DNA from: Sweltsa coloradensis
Taxonomy: Eukaryota > Arthropoda > Insecta > Plecoptera > Chloroperlidae
DNA length: 64,000 nt
Direction of reading: 5' to 3'
Assembly: GCA_024449915.1 (NCBI GenBank)
Contig: JAMZAV010001270.1
Coordinates: 124,001-188,000, forward strand
In this document: positions 10,484 to 23,604 of the stretch, piece after piece
Position numbering within the stretch: the stretch's first letter is position 1
Layout of the letters: each line of letters opens with the position of its first letter
The notes under the pieces: generated by a model
Database searches by the model: none
The model's input: the letters and a program-made list of their open reading frames with translations, nothing else
Told to the model about the DNA's origin: nothing
Position numbers and translations under genes: made by a program

Positions 10484-11249
10484 CAGTAATGAGTAATGAC
10501 TATAGGTTGGCAATTAAGACCAGGCATGTTCTAATATGAAACTGGAATCACACAGATTGGACAGTTATGCAGAACTAACCAGCCACAACAATAACTTTGT
10601 TCACAAGGGGCTTGTGAATAATGTTGTGCGTACCTTTCTGAACCCGGAACTAAAGCCAGCGGAGTCATGCAACAACCGATAACGATTTGGATTCTACGCT
10701 AGACTTTTATTAGGGCATAGGCGTACGCCGTAGATATAAAAGCCACGAGGTATACAGCCTATTTCGGACGGATTGAATAAAATATCACTTGTCAACCCTG
10801 TCACTGTCGATCTTTACCCAATAATCAATTTCTTTATTTGTGTATATCGCGATGCTAAATCTGGTGAATAGTAGGCTATAATCGCATAAAATGTCTATAT
10901 TTACATGCAAATTAAAGCAATCTATTGAAAAATCAATAAATGCATTCGAAAACAGTTCAGTTCACGCGATTTCATGAGGAAATAACTAACTAAATACGGG
11001 TCATGCAATGGCCTGAGAACGTTCAGTGATAGACAGGCAGGTTGGGACAATGTGATGCGGCTTTGGATTTTGGAACATGTGAGTATTTTGCACTGCACAG
11101 AAACAACATTCAACATTCTGGATATGAATGAATATATTCGATTGTATAACTTCGATTGAAAAAGCGTGATATGTCACTTGTCAGTAACAATCATGGCCGT
11201 GTATTTTAATACGGCCTCGTTGCTATACAGACGGGCGCAAACAATTAAG
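10484..11249. other. No gene recognised
   Basis: Unique sequence. The short ORF on the minus strand at 10922-11116 has no supporting features. Confidence 0.3.
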
Positions 11250-11480
11250 TTTTTTAAAATAATTTTTGGATTTGGGCGCGTCAACCGTTAAGTCATAATG
11301 CGCCACTCCAGCCAAGGGGATATGGTGAGGAAAATCCCATGCTGGTCAGAACCAGTCACGGGTATAATTATATGGGGAGGGAAGTGGGATTCTCACGTCG
11401 TACTCGTGGTCGTCACCGTCTTTGTCATCGTTCTTGTTGTCACGGTCGTCATCGTCGGGGAGGTCTTGACTTTGTTCGTA
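11250..11480 (-). mobile_element. SINE2-type repeat, 3' part
   Basis: Reverse-complement match to 51645-51827: shared landmarks are GCATTATGAC, CCAGCATGGG/CCCATGCTGG, GGTTCTGACC and the GACGA-rich segment (seen here as GTCGTCATCGTC). The 5' head seen at 50559 is missing. Confidence 0.7.
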
Positions 11481-12984
11481 ACAGCACACGAAGCAATATT
11501 TCGTCAGTTAAAATTAATGTCATCGTATAAAAACTGTCCTTAGCAGAAACTAACTAAATAAAAACTTAATGATTGGGAAAAGGGCAACATTAAGTTTGAA
11601 CATTCTAACGATGGAATTGCAAGAACACAACGATAACTGACGCATAAAACTTGTTGACATTCGCCTAGAAACCGCGAAAGACATTCGTGCAACCAAAATG
11701 GCATTGTTTCCAACCGATAAAGTAACCACGCATTCAAAAGGACAACGATGAAATGTGCACAAATAATAAATATTAAACAATGTAGCCCGCCGTGTAGATA
11801 ACGCAACGATATAAAGCTAGAGTGCTAGCATCGTTGTGAACTGGACTGATACCGAGCTATCAGAAGACGATGCTTCGTTATAATTATGTAAATAAGAAGC
11901 TTTGGTGAATGGCAACAGCCAGATGTATTCACACACACAAATAAAGAAATAAACGTGAACATTATGCAAGTCCATAAATGTTTTAAGGTGATAATGTTGG
12001 TAAGGCTCTATCACAACACACTTAGCAACGAAGATAGTCGAAAAGAGTGATATATGAAGATGGAAAACACAGGCTGATGACAGGTCCAGACTGAAATATA
12101 ATCAATCATAACTAGAAACAAAACACGGTATTCAAGCATTACATCCATGCACCTTATACTGCTTTTGGACGGTTTCAAAGCCATGATGATATCAAAGTTA
12201 GAAACTACTTAATAAACATAACATAACGCACTAGATTAACGACAGAAATAGAAATCTAGTTTGTCGACAACAAATATAAAATTTGAAAACTCTGACACTC
12301 ATATCTTTGACACAAAAGACTTCAAACCGAGAGAAATCTGCGTATACCCAAACAGGAATTATTATCATTGAAAACGAACACGATGTTCTAGTTGCGATAT
12401 AATGGTATAGCAGTTCTTAACTCCCCCCACCCCCACTCCCCTCTAACACAAAACTCACAATAATATGTTGAGTTGAACCAAAGCTTGATTCGGATTTATT
12501 AAACATTTTGATTTATACACTTCATTACTTTTGTTAGCGTGCCTGTACCAACTGCGGTGCTGATGCTGACAACAAACCGTGAGGGTGACGCCTGCAGGAA
12601 TCTGCAATCTGCATCTCCCTCCCCTCTGTATCAAGCAACAACCCCAGCAGAGAGGGGTGCATGACTCATCCGTCCATGTGAGGTGATAAATCCGATCCAG
12701 AACCTCATTACTTGTTTAATTACAACTATTTCCGGCAATTCGGATAAGGAAATTAGTTGATTTCCTACATTCGGCAAAAGTCATTTCCTCTATCGCGATT
12801 GTCATCATAGTTCGGAGACAAGTCCGAAGGGGGGCCCCGGGCAGGCTGCACACACGGGCAATTAATGGATGTACACAACTGAACTCATATTGCTAATTGT
12901 TTGGGGTGTCCAGTGAAATTGCGTTATACGTAGAGCTGCGAAAATAGACATTTTCTAATCAAATGTGTTGCAATTTTAATTTAA
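11481..12984. other. No gene seen
   Basis: AT-rich sequence with a C-rich run near 12421-12440. The overlapping short ORFs at 11540-11806 and 11817-12014 look like chance ORFs. Confidence 0.3.
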
Positions 12985-13547
12985 CTAGGAAAACGCTAAA
13001 GTCCCGCCGCGTTGATGGATGAGCTTTTTAAGTTTGCGTGGGATATCTTTACTTTTGCAAGTGCTTTGTTTTGCTGCCTAGGCATTGTAGGTGATTGTTG
13101 TCAAGTTAACCTGTCAATTGGTATTATTTACCGTAAAAAAACTTATATTAAAAGCTTTATTTCTATGGATTCTGGCTAGTTTTTTCAACTTTTTCTTACA
13201 AAAGGTACTACATCACCATCACCTTAATGTCCATGTATAATATGAACGTTGTAGCCCCACCCGTTTGGTCAGAATTGGCCCAAATGTCACGAAAATATCG
13301 CACTAAAAATCGAAAAAAATCGTAAAAGTACGATATTCATGAGAAATATTTCTTCGATTGTACCCAAAAACAATACACCTCTAAGTTCAGAGATTTCGAA
13401 GGTCCTGTCAAATTTTCATCAAGATCGGACATGCCGTTTGCCTGGTAGAGAGTTAACAAACAGACAAAAAAACAAACAAAAAAAAAAACACCCGAGCTAA
13501 ATTTTTTGGGGGTCAGTGAAATTGAAGTCTTCGCTTCGCTCATCCAA
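12985..13547 (-). mobile_element. Helentron-associated non-autonomous element (HINE), short form
   Basis: In element orientation (minus strand) it starts TTGGATGAGCGAAGCG and ends GCGTTTTCCTAG before a T. An inverted copy of the 5' end (GCTCATCCATCAACG) lies about 35 bp inside the 3' end, followed by a short hairpin (AACGC..GCGTT). This asymmetric terminal inverted repeat and the CTAG|T end are the hallmarks described for Helentrons and their HINE derivatives. No Rep/helicase is encoded. The small ORFs in it are shared by all copies and are not genes. Confidence 0.6.
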
Positions 13548-13959
13548 AAATCACTTGCAATAACCAAGTTTATGGAGTTTCATCAACATGTAATTGAAAA
13601 GGGTGTCCTCAGGGACCTCAATCCATTCAATTCAATTTTTTTTTTTTATTTGAGCATTGTAACGCGTTTGAATATATACAAGTTAACTAATTTAGCTTTT
13701 ATAACACAACACTCTGCTTTACGTCGTTTACAAGAGATAATCTCCATTAAATCACAGTCCACAGCGAGAGTGGGCCTACGTTGAGCGGGAGATGGCAATA
13801 CATTGACCTCCCTACAGACTGGGGACCAACACCTAGGACTGCGTGTGCGATGTGAAATGTAAACTGTGTTCTCCGGTATATGAATGTGTCTTAATACAGT
13901 TCCTTTCCCGTTTGTAAATCACTTAGTTACATACAAAAATGTAATCGGCATTGCGTAAA
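13548..13959. other. Spacer between two HINE copies; no gene seen
   Basis: Contains a T-run near 13640. Not repeated elsewhere in the window as far as I can see. Confidence 0.3.
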
Positions 13960-14722
13960 CTAGGAAAACGCTAAAGTCCCGCCGCGTTGATGGATGAGCT
14001 TTTAAAAATGTTTAGTTTGCATGGGATATCTTTACTTTTGCAAGTTCTTTGTTTTGCTGCCTACGGTAGCTGATTGTTGTCAAGTTTCTTTTGTTACCTG
14101 TCAATTGGTATTATTTTCCGTAAAAAACTTATATTAAAAGCTTTATTTCTATAGATTTTGACTAACTATTTAAACTTTTTCTTTTAAAAGGTACTACATC
14201 ACCATAACCTTAATGTCCATGTATAATATGAACGTTGTAGCCCCACCAGTTTGGTCAGAATTGGCCCAAATGGCACGAAAATATCGCACAAAAAATCAAA
14301 AAACTTATATTAAAAGCTTTATTTCTATGGATTCTGGCTAACTTTTTCAACTTTTTCTTTCAAAAGGTACTACATCACCATAACCTTAATGTCCATGTAT
14401 AATATGAACGTTGTAGCCCCACCCGTTTGGTCAGAATTAACCCAAATGTCACGAAAATATCGCACTAAAAATCGAAAAAAATCGTAAAAGTACGATATTC
14501 ATGAGAAATATTTCTTCGATTGTACCCAAAAACAATACACCTCTAAGTTCAGAGATTTCGAAGGTCCTGTCAAATTTTCATCAAGATCGGATATGCCGTT
14601 TGCCTGGTAGAGAGTTAACAAACAGACAAAAAAACAAACAAAAAAAAAAACAAAAAAAAAAAACACCCGAGCTAAATTTTTTGGGGGTCAGTGAAATTGA
14701 AGTCTTCGCTTCGCTCATCCAA
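13960..14722 (-). mobile_element. HINE, long form with internal duplication
   Basis: Same ends as the copy at 12985. An internal segment of about 170 bp (from AAAACTTATATTAAAAGC to CGCACAAAAAATC) is present twice in tandem, at about 14128-14297 and 14298-14465. The copies at 50860 and 55677 share this duplication. Confidence 0.6.
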
Positions 14723-16362
14723 TAAATACTACTTGTAGGAAAACACAATTTAGGAGGCCCACTAAAACAGGCAACTATTGCAGCATTTTACTATACGCCT
14801 ATATAATACAAAATATTTTATATATTAATCGAAATACGCTAAGCTATAAGATATCAACAGTTAAACGACGATGCTATAATGCTCCGGAAAGAAAAAAGTG
14901 CATTAAAATTTCTTATTCTAACCGAAATGTGAAATGAGTATTAAATTATCTGAGAAAAAATTATATGTTTTTATAGCTATGACCCTTACATTTACAGTGT
15001 ATTAAATAATTTCATATGAATATCGAAATAATTAAAACGAAAGGAACATAACCTCGACAATAGTTGAATATATTACCAAGTTTAGTTTGTCATGAAAAAT
15101 AACCATAATAATGTCGTATCTGTGTTTTCCGTCGTATCTACCCGGAAGAACAACGGTATTTAATTCTAGAACTATAATCACCCCGGCACGCGTGTTCTAT
15201 AACCACACATAAAGTGCTCGTGTCACCATGTGTGTTAGAGAATTAGTAGGTCTACAGTATACGAAGTAGTAGCAAACATAACAAGACTTGATGAATGTGT
15301 TCACCAATAGCATAAATTAACAAGAATGCCATTAAGATTATGACGGCAGATACAAAAATAATAGTTAGTGCATGTATTGTGTTTTATGGCACAGTGTTAC
15401 GTAGTCGTAGAGTACATGGTGAACAAGTATATATATAGACGCTAGTAAAGTGAATGTTAGGGGTTAGACTAGGTTCGGACATACCTACTCCCATATATTC
15501 CAGGAATTATTTAAAAAAGACAAGTTAGTTTTGGAAATGCCTAAATTGCCCCCTCTATTTGACAAATCAAAATCACGTTACCAGAATTGTGTAAGACTTG
15601 CGAAGTACAAAATAACAATCAAAATTAGCAAGAGAATGACACGTTTCTTGCCCAAAATGTGCGTTCACACTTTTATAACGTTTTCATTTCCCATCAATCA
15701 TGATTAGTTTTGTGCAGCCTCGCACACGATTGTTTTCGAATTTTGGTCCCATGCATTTGGTCACCAAAATATGTGAACTTAGATAAGTATTGGCACTTTT
15801 ATAGACTTGAGGACTCGCAGGGGAAAATGCATGACATAAATGGAATAGGGAGAGTGAGTGAGATATGAAAATTAAGTAATCCATTGGAGGGTGATTACAG
15901 AACCTAAAAAAGATTTTCTTTTCCTAAAAGTAAATCTGAAAGTACGAAATTGTACTCCACTGGAGACGCTCAGCGTCCACAAACATAGCCTGAAAGATGT
16001 GTTGGTTCCTAGGTTGGTTCATACGATATAAACCTTGTAATAGCTTAACATCTATCCACAGTCAGTCAACTATTTCTCATCAACAAGTTGTGTACTTATT
16101 GAAAAACTTATAGTTGTAGATGTAGCTAAGTTGCAAACTGTTGCCTTCGTATCGAACAAGTTACCGCATCTGGGTCACCATTTCCGACAGAAGCAGAAGC
16201 TTTTAAGAATAAGAAGCTTAGAGAAAGAAGCTTACAAATAAAATATAGCGCACAGACACTGATGACGAGAATAGCGGAACCTCCCACCGGAGGAATTACT
16301 CTGTCAAGATGGTGTTGTTTGTTAATTAATCCCCATGAGTTGTAGCACCCAACCTTTCAAAT
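14723..16362. other. No gene or repeat recognised
   Basis: About 1.6 kb of AT-rich unique DNA. The 66-codon minus ORF at 15684-15884 has no supporting feature. Confidence 0.3.
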
Positions 16363-16735
16363 TAAATAAATAAAACAAATTCGTATTAAGAGTCTACCCA
16401 TGCACTCAAGTCATATAACTGAATTTCAGTGGGGGACATTAAACCAAAGCGACTAAGCCAACCCTGTAGGCCCGACCCATTCGACGAGTGGTATGGACAG
16501 TGCGAACACCCGCGGATCAAAGCCAGAATCAACAAGGCCGGTTCAGAACAATTTTGAATTTATTATGTGCCTCGTTGCTAGGACGGAATTCCAAAGTCAC
16601 CGTTTACAAATTCCTAAGACAAGAACAGATGGACTTAAGTCAAAATTAGAAGTTTTAAAAAAATATTTTCATTGCGGGAATCGAACCCTGGACCTGGAAG
16701 CAGAGACGCTAACCACAAGACCAACGAGCCACACA
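16363..16735 (-). mobile_element. tRNA-headed SINE-A, near full length, diverged
   Basis: Head at 16732-16676 with B box GGTTCGATTCC and A box, then the same body and CAGTTATATGAC..GGGTAGACTC 3' end as the other copies. A deletion removes part of the anticodon arm. No insertion interrupts this copy. Confidence 0.8.
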
Positions 16736-17215
16736 AAATTTAATTGTGGTTGTCTCCCAATCCATATCAATATGCCCAAATTGTTACTACCATGTCAACG
16801 ATATTCCCCTTAGTAAATAATTGATCGTCGTCACCTGACCTGACCTGACGTGACTACGGTAGCAGCGGCTACAAGATCAAAGATAGAAACATAAAATAGG
16901 TATAAATAGTAAAACACAACATATACACGGGAGTCAGTGGGAAACTATGCCAGTGAGTTCCCAGGGGTCGGATTCCTGTACATCTTTCACCCTGGGTTAA
17001 GTGGAGTTGTGGGTTAAGGGTCAGAGGTAACAATTCCGTATTCCTGTACAATTCCTGGAGGGGATACTTTCCAAGGACACAGAAAAGAACAAACAAACAA
17101 ACAGTTGTTGACTGGTGATTGTTTAGGCTAATACGGGCTAGGGGTTAACGAGTTAAAATGAACGTGAATGTCGGTATCGGACGTGCTGTACATCATAGAC
17201 AGGTGTTCTATGTAC
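16736..17215. other. No gene seen
   Basis: Unique sequence, including a small CCTGACCTGACCTGACGTGA repeat near 16833-16853. Confidence 0.3.
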
Positions 17216-18790
17216 GTACTAGGCCGCTTCGCGAACACTTTTTCCAGTCGCGTTGATGGATGAGCTTTCACACAATGCGAGACGGCCGACTATGAGTTCG
17301 AAAGAGACCGAGTCAAGAACCGACACGCACCTCGTAGTGCCTGCAGCCACGAAAGGGTGCGGGACAGCGAGGTCATATTGACCAATGGTTGCCTTTTTAT
17401 GAGAAATATTTCTAGGTGCCCGTCAGGGCACCGCAGCCAAGCCGCGGTGCGCTACACACTCAGGCACCTTATACAGTAAGCAGAGTTAGGGTGATTTCGA
17501 GGTGTCACCCAGCCGTCATGAAATGTGATGTGAACTTGAAAACTATCAAAATCGAGGGGATTTAGGTACCTGACAACACATGCCAAATTTGGTTTGGGTA
17601 GGACTAGGAGCATTCCTTCTTGGTGAAAAAATGACTTGAAACATGCTCAAATCACTTTAAGGATGTTAGTTACTACTGGCTACTACTACAATCTAATTCG
17701 TCAGTTTCAATTGCCCAGCGATTCTGACCAAACGGGTGGGCCTACAACGTTCATATTTTACATGGACATTAAGGTAATAGTGATGTAATTCCCTTTGAAA
17801 TAAAAAGTAAAAAAAATGCTGGTAGGCTTCCAAATAAAGGTTTTAAAATAAGCCTTATACATGGCATCAACAAGTAACTATAGTTACGTGACAATAATCG
17901 CCTACATTGTTTACAAAAAGCAAGTCTTTACACCACTATATTTTTTCATTCTATTGTTAATTGGTAATACCATAGCAATTAAATCGACTTTGATAAAATT
18001 ATTATATTTTTAACAAATAATTTTGCAATGGAACTTGAAAAAGTAATGAGATCCCACACATAACAAAAACTTGTAAAAATACAGCCAAACCTTACACACT
18101 CAAAAAGAAATGAGATCTAAAAAAAAGGGCCAAGCTCATCTACCCTTCCACATTTGCGCATTCTTAATTCATAAACGTACAGTGTCCCGTAACAACATCC
18201 TTGAAAAGCTTGGCAAAATAGAATTTGCATGACCATTACGTTAAAATTAATTAGAAAAAAAGAATTTGGATGAACTATTACGTTTAAATTAATAGTTGCA
18301 AATTCTATTTTGCCAAGCTTTTCAAGGATGTTGTTACGGGACACTGTACGTTTATGAATTAGTAAGGCGCAAATGTGGAAGAGTAGATGAGCTTGGCCCT
18401 TTTTTTTAGATCTCATTTCTTTGAGTGTGTAAGGTTTGGCTGTATTTTTACAAGTTTTTGTTATGTGTGGGATATTCGATTGTCCCCAAAATCATAAATA
18501 TCTAAGTATAGTAAATTCGAACGTTCCCATAAAGTTTCGCCGGTAGCCGTTTGTCAGGTCGCGAAAATATCGTATTTAAAATCGAAACATAATCGTAAAA
18601 GTACGATATTCATAAGAAATATTTCTTTGATTGTACCCAAAAACTTGGCAGATCTAAGTTCAGAGATTTCGAAGGTCCCCTGAAAATTTCATCAAGATTG
18701 CATATGCCATTTGCCCGGTAGAGAGCAAACAAACAGACAAAAAACACGAGCTATTTTCCTCAGGGTTAGTGAAATTGAAGTCTCATCCTA
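17216..18790. repeat. Degraded HINE fragments in mixed orientation
   Basis: A HINE 3'-end motif starts at 17219 (CTAGGCCGCTTCGCGAAC, then GTTGATGGATGAGC). A piece in opposite orientation lies at about 17710-17815 (CTGACCAAACGGGTGGG). A diverged 5'-side piece at about 18540-18785 ends GTGAAATTGAAGTCTCATCC. They look like old, rearranged copies, with a foldback element (18051-18473) among them. Confidence 0.55.
18051..18473. mobile_element. Foldback (long inverted repeat) element, 423 bp
   Basis: The arms 18051-18229 and 18296-18473 are near-perfect reverse complements of about 178 bp, with a spacer of about 66 bp. The ends read ATCCCACACATAACAAAAAC and its inverse. The transcript would form a very long hairpin. 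The minus ORF at 18117-18416 is an artefact of the palindrome. Confidence 0.8.
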
Positions 18791-20394
18791 TAATTACCAT
18801 AGTACAGTCACTCAACGATAGTACGGTATTGAGTTCAAACCTAGAGTCAAAGTAGGGCTAAACCCACAGAAGATATACGTCACTATCATTCGGATATGTC
18901 CAGTCCAAGCTCTCCACTTCTCCGTCGGCTCAATACCAGGCGCTGGCAATCCTGACTGAAAAAGGTTTTCTAAGATTTTCCTCAGTCTTGGGCGAATGAG
19001 AGGATTGTGTAACGTCCTTGGACATTCCATCCCTACTGCCTAATTACTTAGGTTAGTTAGCCACCCAAAGAGGATCACATCCGGGTAAAACTAAACGTTA
19101 TTTGCACCTTACAGCAAGCATTCATACAGAAAGAAATGTTTTCCGTGTAGGCCCTACTGTTTGTTCAGTGCACAATTGGTATTGGTCGTGGTTAAGACAC
19201 TGTCACAGCAATATGTTACACTGAGTATTTCTCCCATGTGTCTGCGGCTCAGTCGAAGAAAAGCATTACCCCACGAGCAAAGAAGAAGCCCAATGCAACT
19301 CCCAAGTGTTCAGTTGTCCAAATGAAACTCATAGATTGAAACTTATAGAGCGGCGGAAAGTTAAGTAACGAAAACAAATGGTGGAGTTCTGCAGACGACT
19401 CTGTAGCTGTGATCGTAGCTCCAGGGCCCGGCCACAGGGTTTTCACGGAGTTTCAAGGATGGACAACTACATTGATGATGTTTAATCGGTTCTGCGCGTC
19501 GCTACTTTTGAAATTGAATAGTTTGCAAGTTTAAAAACATACTGATTAGAACAAAAATTGATTGATTGAGCGACAATTACCGGTATATCATTAAAATTAT
19601 TATAACAGTTCAAATTACATTTACACTTATTAATTGTGATATTATGAAGTTATAAAATAATTATGAAGATACAAACGTTTGGGGTTTAATGCATAGATGT
19701 GAAATAGGAAAAAATAAATTAAGGATGCCACGTCTGTAGATTAATAAATACATGAATAAAAGGAAAAATCAAACGTTAGAGGTATTCGCGGTGGTAAAGT
19801 AACAGCAAGATTATGTTATTGCTAGACCGAGTGATGCCAGGGATACCTATTTGAAAGAACAAATAGGAGCAGAAAGCTTCGTTTGGTTTGACATAGTTTC
19901 AAGCAGAAGGAATAGGCCTACTGCATGCTGTTGCTAAAAATAGACTTTTATCATGAAGAGAAAGCTTTTTTTATCGTATCAGTGGAGCTTCAATGGGATT
20001 TGAATACGTAAAAGAACATAATAATATAATCAAGCATGGCCTATATTAAAAATGTTTTCCAATTGCACAAATTACCTTTTTTACTTTAAAATAAACGTGT
20101 TTTATCAATGGTTTTGTATCGTTATGTGTCTGCACTCTTGTAGTAAGTGGTGATATTTATTTTTTATTATTATTTAACTCTATCCTATTCATTATAATAA
20201 AGATTTACAAAGGGGACAACTGCAGCTGCAATCAACAATGCAAAGTTGATTGTATACCGACGACTCATTTTCAATAGCAATAAAATGAATGGTCGGGACT
20301 GATGCATGACAGTAAATAGGTTTTTTATAGTACCGACGTAACGTTTACGATCAAATCGTACCAAAATACCCAAACAACAAAGTTTTCTAGAGGC
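18791..20394. other. No gene recognised
   Basis: Includes a SINE-D-like tail remnant near 20165-20215 (CTATCCTATTCAT..GATTTACAAAGGGGACAA). Otherwise unique AT-rich sequence. Confidence 0.3.
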
Positions 20395-20727
20395 TGACGA
20401 GAGAAAAAAAATTCATTTACATTGCTTCGCCGTGAAATTTTTCATTGCACAGTACAAACGGTACAAATACCGCCAAACAAAAAATTCGCAGGTTAAGGAC
20501 AATTGAAAAACTCATAGTCAGCTCTAGAACATGAATTCATGTCACAAACAACTAGCTACCTACGTTAATGACGGCTGGCGAATAGTTCGAATATATATGC
20601 CGTGCCCGTTCATTTAAAAAAATAGTTTAATTTTCTAATAGAGCCAGGTTTCAAAGCCTATATTTTGACTTGGTAGCATATTTGGGAAAAAAGAAAAACG
20701 CTGTCGAATAGCCTTGGGATTTTTTAT
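20395..20727. repeat. Diverged solo arm of the 62-kb TTAA foldback family
   Basis: ATACCGCCAAACAAAAAATT, then TTTCAAAGCC and ATTTTGACTTGGTAGCATAT, ending AAAAACGCTGTCGAATAGCC, parallels the right arm at 62178-62479. The left arm is largely lost. Confidence 0.6.
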
Positions 20728-21604
20728 CTGCACAAAACAACATTTCTAACCGCACAAGTGACATTTTCAGCTTCACAAAATGTGTCCAACTGCACATTTT
20801 TATTGGTCCTGTAATCGTGGAAACGGGTAGTAAGTACTGTGAATACTGGAGAGGGCTGGCGCATAACAGTTTAATCCACCGACCGATTGCAAGCCTGATA
20901 ACGAAGTGGCTAAGTTGAAACCACCAAGTCCTAGGGCTCCCTCGTTATCCTATTATACACCCTGCCTGGGTCGATACCCGACTCGAGTGGATGGATGTTG
21001 ACCGTGCGATGATCGGATATAGGTCAGGGTCCCTTGTGTGCATGGTGTGTCGCACATTCTGGGAATCCAGGGATATCGATGCATAATAAGGAAATCGTTA
21101 GATTACACTCCAGATAGACAGGGTGACATGCACTTGCATGCTAAGAGTGCATGGCAAGGGGAAGTTATACTTATATAACTTTATCGAAGAGTTCAGAATG
21201 AAATTAAACAAATAGCACGTTGGATTCACAAGGTTACAAGGATGTAAAGTTTTACGAATAGAGATATCGTTGGTCGAGTTTAAAGCTAACCAAGCGTTAT
21301 TTGACAATCAAATATAAGCATACAAAGCAAATCCAAGCTAAGCTAAACCCTCACTAGACAAACCAATTCCGCATAAACTTGATGGTAGCTGAGCCTGAAA
21401 AATCTAATTAAATTGTGATTGCTAATAAATTGCAATAATTCGCATCTTGTCCTAATAATTCATAAGTGTTGGAAAATACGAGGCACTCCCTCGAATGTAT
21501 TAAAATTCAAGGTGATCGCAATCATGTAAATCCAGAAAGAATAGGCCTACACAAGTTTTATTAAGACAAATCGAAACTTCATTTTGCATTAGAAAAATAT
21601 AAAA
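20728..21604. other. No gene recognised
   Basis: Unique sequence without notable ORFs. Confidence 0.3.
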
Positions 21605-23580
21605 CAGCCACTCCGGCTTGTCACGGATGTTACATTTCCACTCTTTATAGAGCTAAAAATCTTAAATTAACTAATTAATTGTAATGTTTTATAGTGAAAC
21701 AATTGTGTTCACACACTACCTACCATAAGGTGAGAAAGATTTTTAAATGAATTGTAATTTTTAGATATATTGAGTGAAATGTGGTGTCACGGATGTTACA
21801 TTGTTTGGGAAGTGGATCCCGGATCATCATCAAAAGATAGAAAATTCAGGTCCCTGGCCCAGACAGCTACATTTCCATATACATAGAGCTTATCCATGAA
21901 AGATGAACCCTTATAATCACCCATTCATTGTTTTAAAAATAAATGATATTAATTGTTATGATTTTTTGTGTGCTCACGGATGTTACAATGGTTTTTGTCA
22001 CGGATGTTAACACACTTTGCCGTGCCAGTTTCTAACCATTTTCAATTTATATTACTATGTTTATTCTTAGTTACAAATTCAAGCACTCCTTATCTATAGT
22101 ATCTAAAATTTTTGGGTTCAAAATAAAATTGTAAAATAAAATAATGCGATGTTAAGGAATTGCTGAGGCTGGTGCGGAGACAAGTTTAGACGCTAGCATT
22201 CTGGTTTTTCTGGGTAAACGGTTTATAACACTGTTATCAAATTTCACACTATTGGTAATAAAGAATAAATCTATGCTATCCAGTAGGCCTACGCGTATTT
22301 CTAAATTACCCAATTAATTGATTTTTAGTTAAAATTTAGTGAAATCACCGAAATTTACTCCATTTTGGTCATTTATCTGATTTTTTTTAACTCAATTTTG
22401 CATACTGGATATCAACGCTTAAATCAATGTGAACGCGTAGGTCAATTTGGTTCTATCATAAGATCTGTTTGGTGGGAATTTCCAGAATTGGAATCCTTGT
22501 TTTGTATTTCTTTTTTTTCACGTTTTGGACTTGGCCTATGTCTGGCAATGGATTTTTAAGGCTTAATTATTGCAACCAATTGCGGATATAAATATAAATG
22601 TACTTTAAAAACATACATGCAAAATTTGGTTATGAATTATGATATTTCCAACCGTTCAGCAGAAATCATCAACACCTGAGTGCGCGCATTTGAGTTGGGT
22701 CAAGCTCGGCTCTTAACGTATTTCCTTTATTGTATAATAGGCTATAATTATAGTTTTCCCAATATGTTATGTTTCATAAATGTTTACATCAACTTAGATA
22801 GGGTTGTTTTTATAATAATACAAACTTTTACAAACATGTAATAGGCTACAAATACTTTCGAAGTTTGAAATAACAGTGACAAGGACCAAACATTTCTCGT
22901 ATTAAAAATCTAGACAAGAAAAAGATTATAGGCTACACATCAGCAATTTTATTTTTAAATAAACCCCTTCAATCCAATTGATTGATCATATTTCAAGTGT
23001 GTAATCACATCACAATCTTTGAACAACATCCCCGACATGTAACATCCGTGACACGTAACATCCGTGACATGTAACATCCGTGACACTATTTCTCAGAAAT
23101 GTTTAAAGCTATGAACACTTAAAAAATGTTAAAGGTTAGCCTCCAAGTACATTGTCAACATCACCAACTTGTAGCAAAATATAAGAACTATACACCAAAA
23201 AACAACTTATTTGCCTTTATTGTCACGGATGTTACATCACAAACATGATGTGATATAGTAATTACATAAAGACTTGAAATTCACAGTTGAGATTCTTCAC
23301 ACATAACCTTAACTTATGAACTGCTTAAAATGGAGGTACCAGCTCATTCTTTAAAATACCAGGCTGCCAACTTTTTTTAAAAAATCACCTTCCACTTACA
23401 CCAACAAAAGCTATAATTTCAATGGCAAATACAGGCTAGGCCTAATAGTTATTTTACAAAAAAACAAAATTTTTGGTTTCATAAAATTACAAGCATCATC
23501 TTTCTAATGGTAAAAACAGTTTTTTTTAATTTAATTTTTTTGATTTTTTGTACTTTTCCCCTTTTGAGCCGGAGTGGCTG
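21605..23580. mobile_element. Inverted-repeat DNA element with repeated 16-mer TGTCACGGATGTTACA
   Basis: The termini are CAGCCACTCCGGCT (21605) and AGCCGGAGTGGCTG (ending 23580). The 16-mer TGTCACGGATGTTACA occurs in direct orientation at 21619, 21785 and, with changes, near 21972 and 21996. Near the right end it is inverted, as three head-to-tail copies at 23039-23086, with one direct copy at 23221. Such subterminal motif arrays are known as transposase-binding sites in, for example, CACTA-type elements. No transposase ORF is visible, so this is probably a non-autonomous copy of an unclassified superfamily. Confidence 0.6.
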
Positions 23581-23604
23581 AAAATAGCAACATGGCCATG
23601 CAGT

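Noticed and set aside
12066..12092. Hammerhead ribozyme core (CTGATGA..GAAA)
   Set aside because: The stem II pairing needs a bulge and a two-base loop, and stems I and III do not form.
23039..23086. CRISPR-like array
   Set aside because: Three direct 16-mers without spacers in animal DNA; part of a transposon end.
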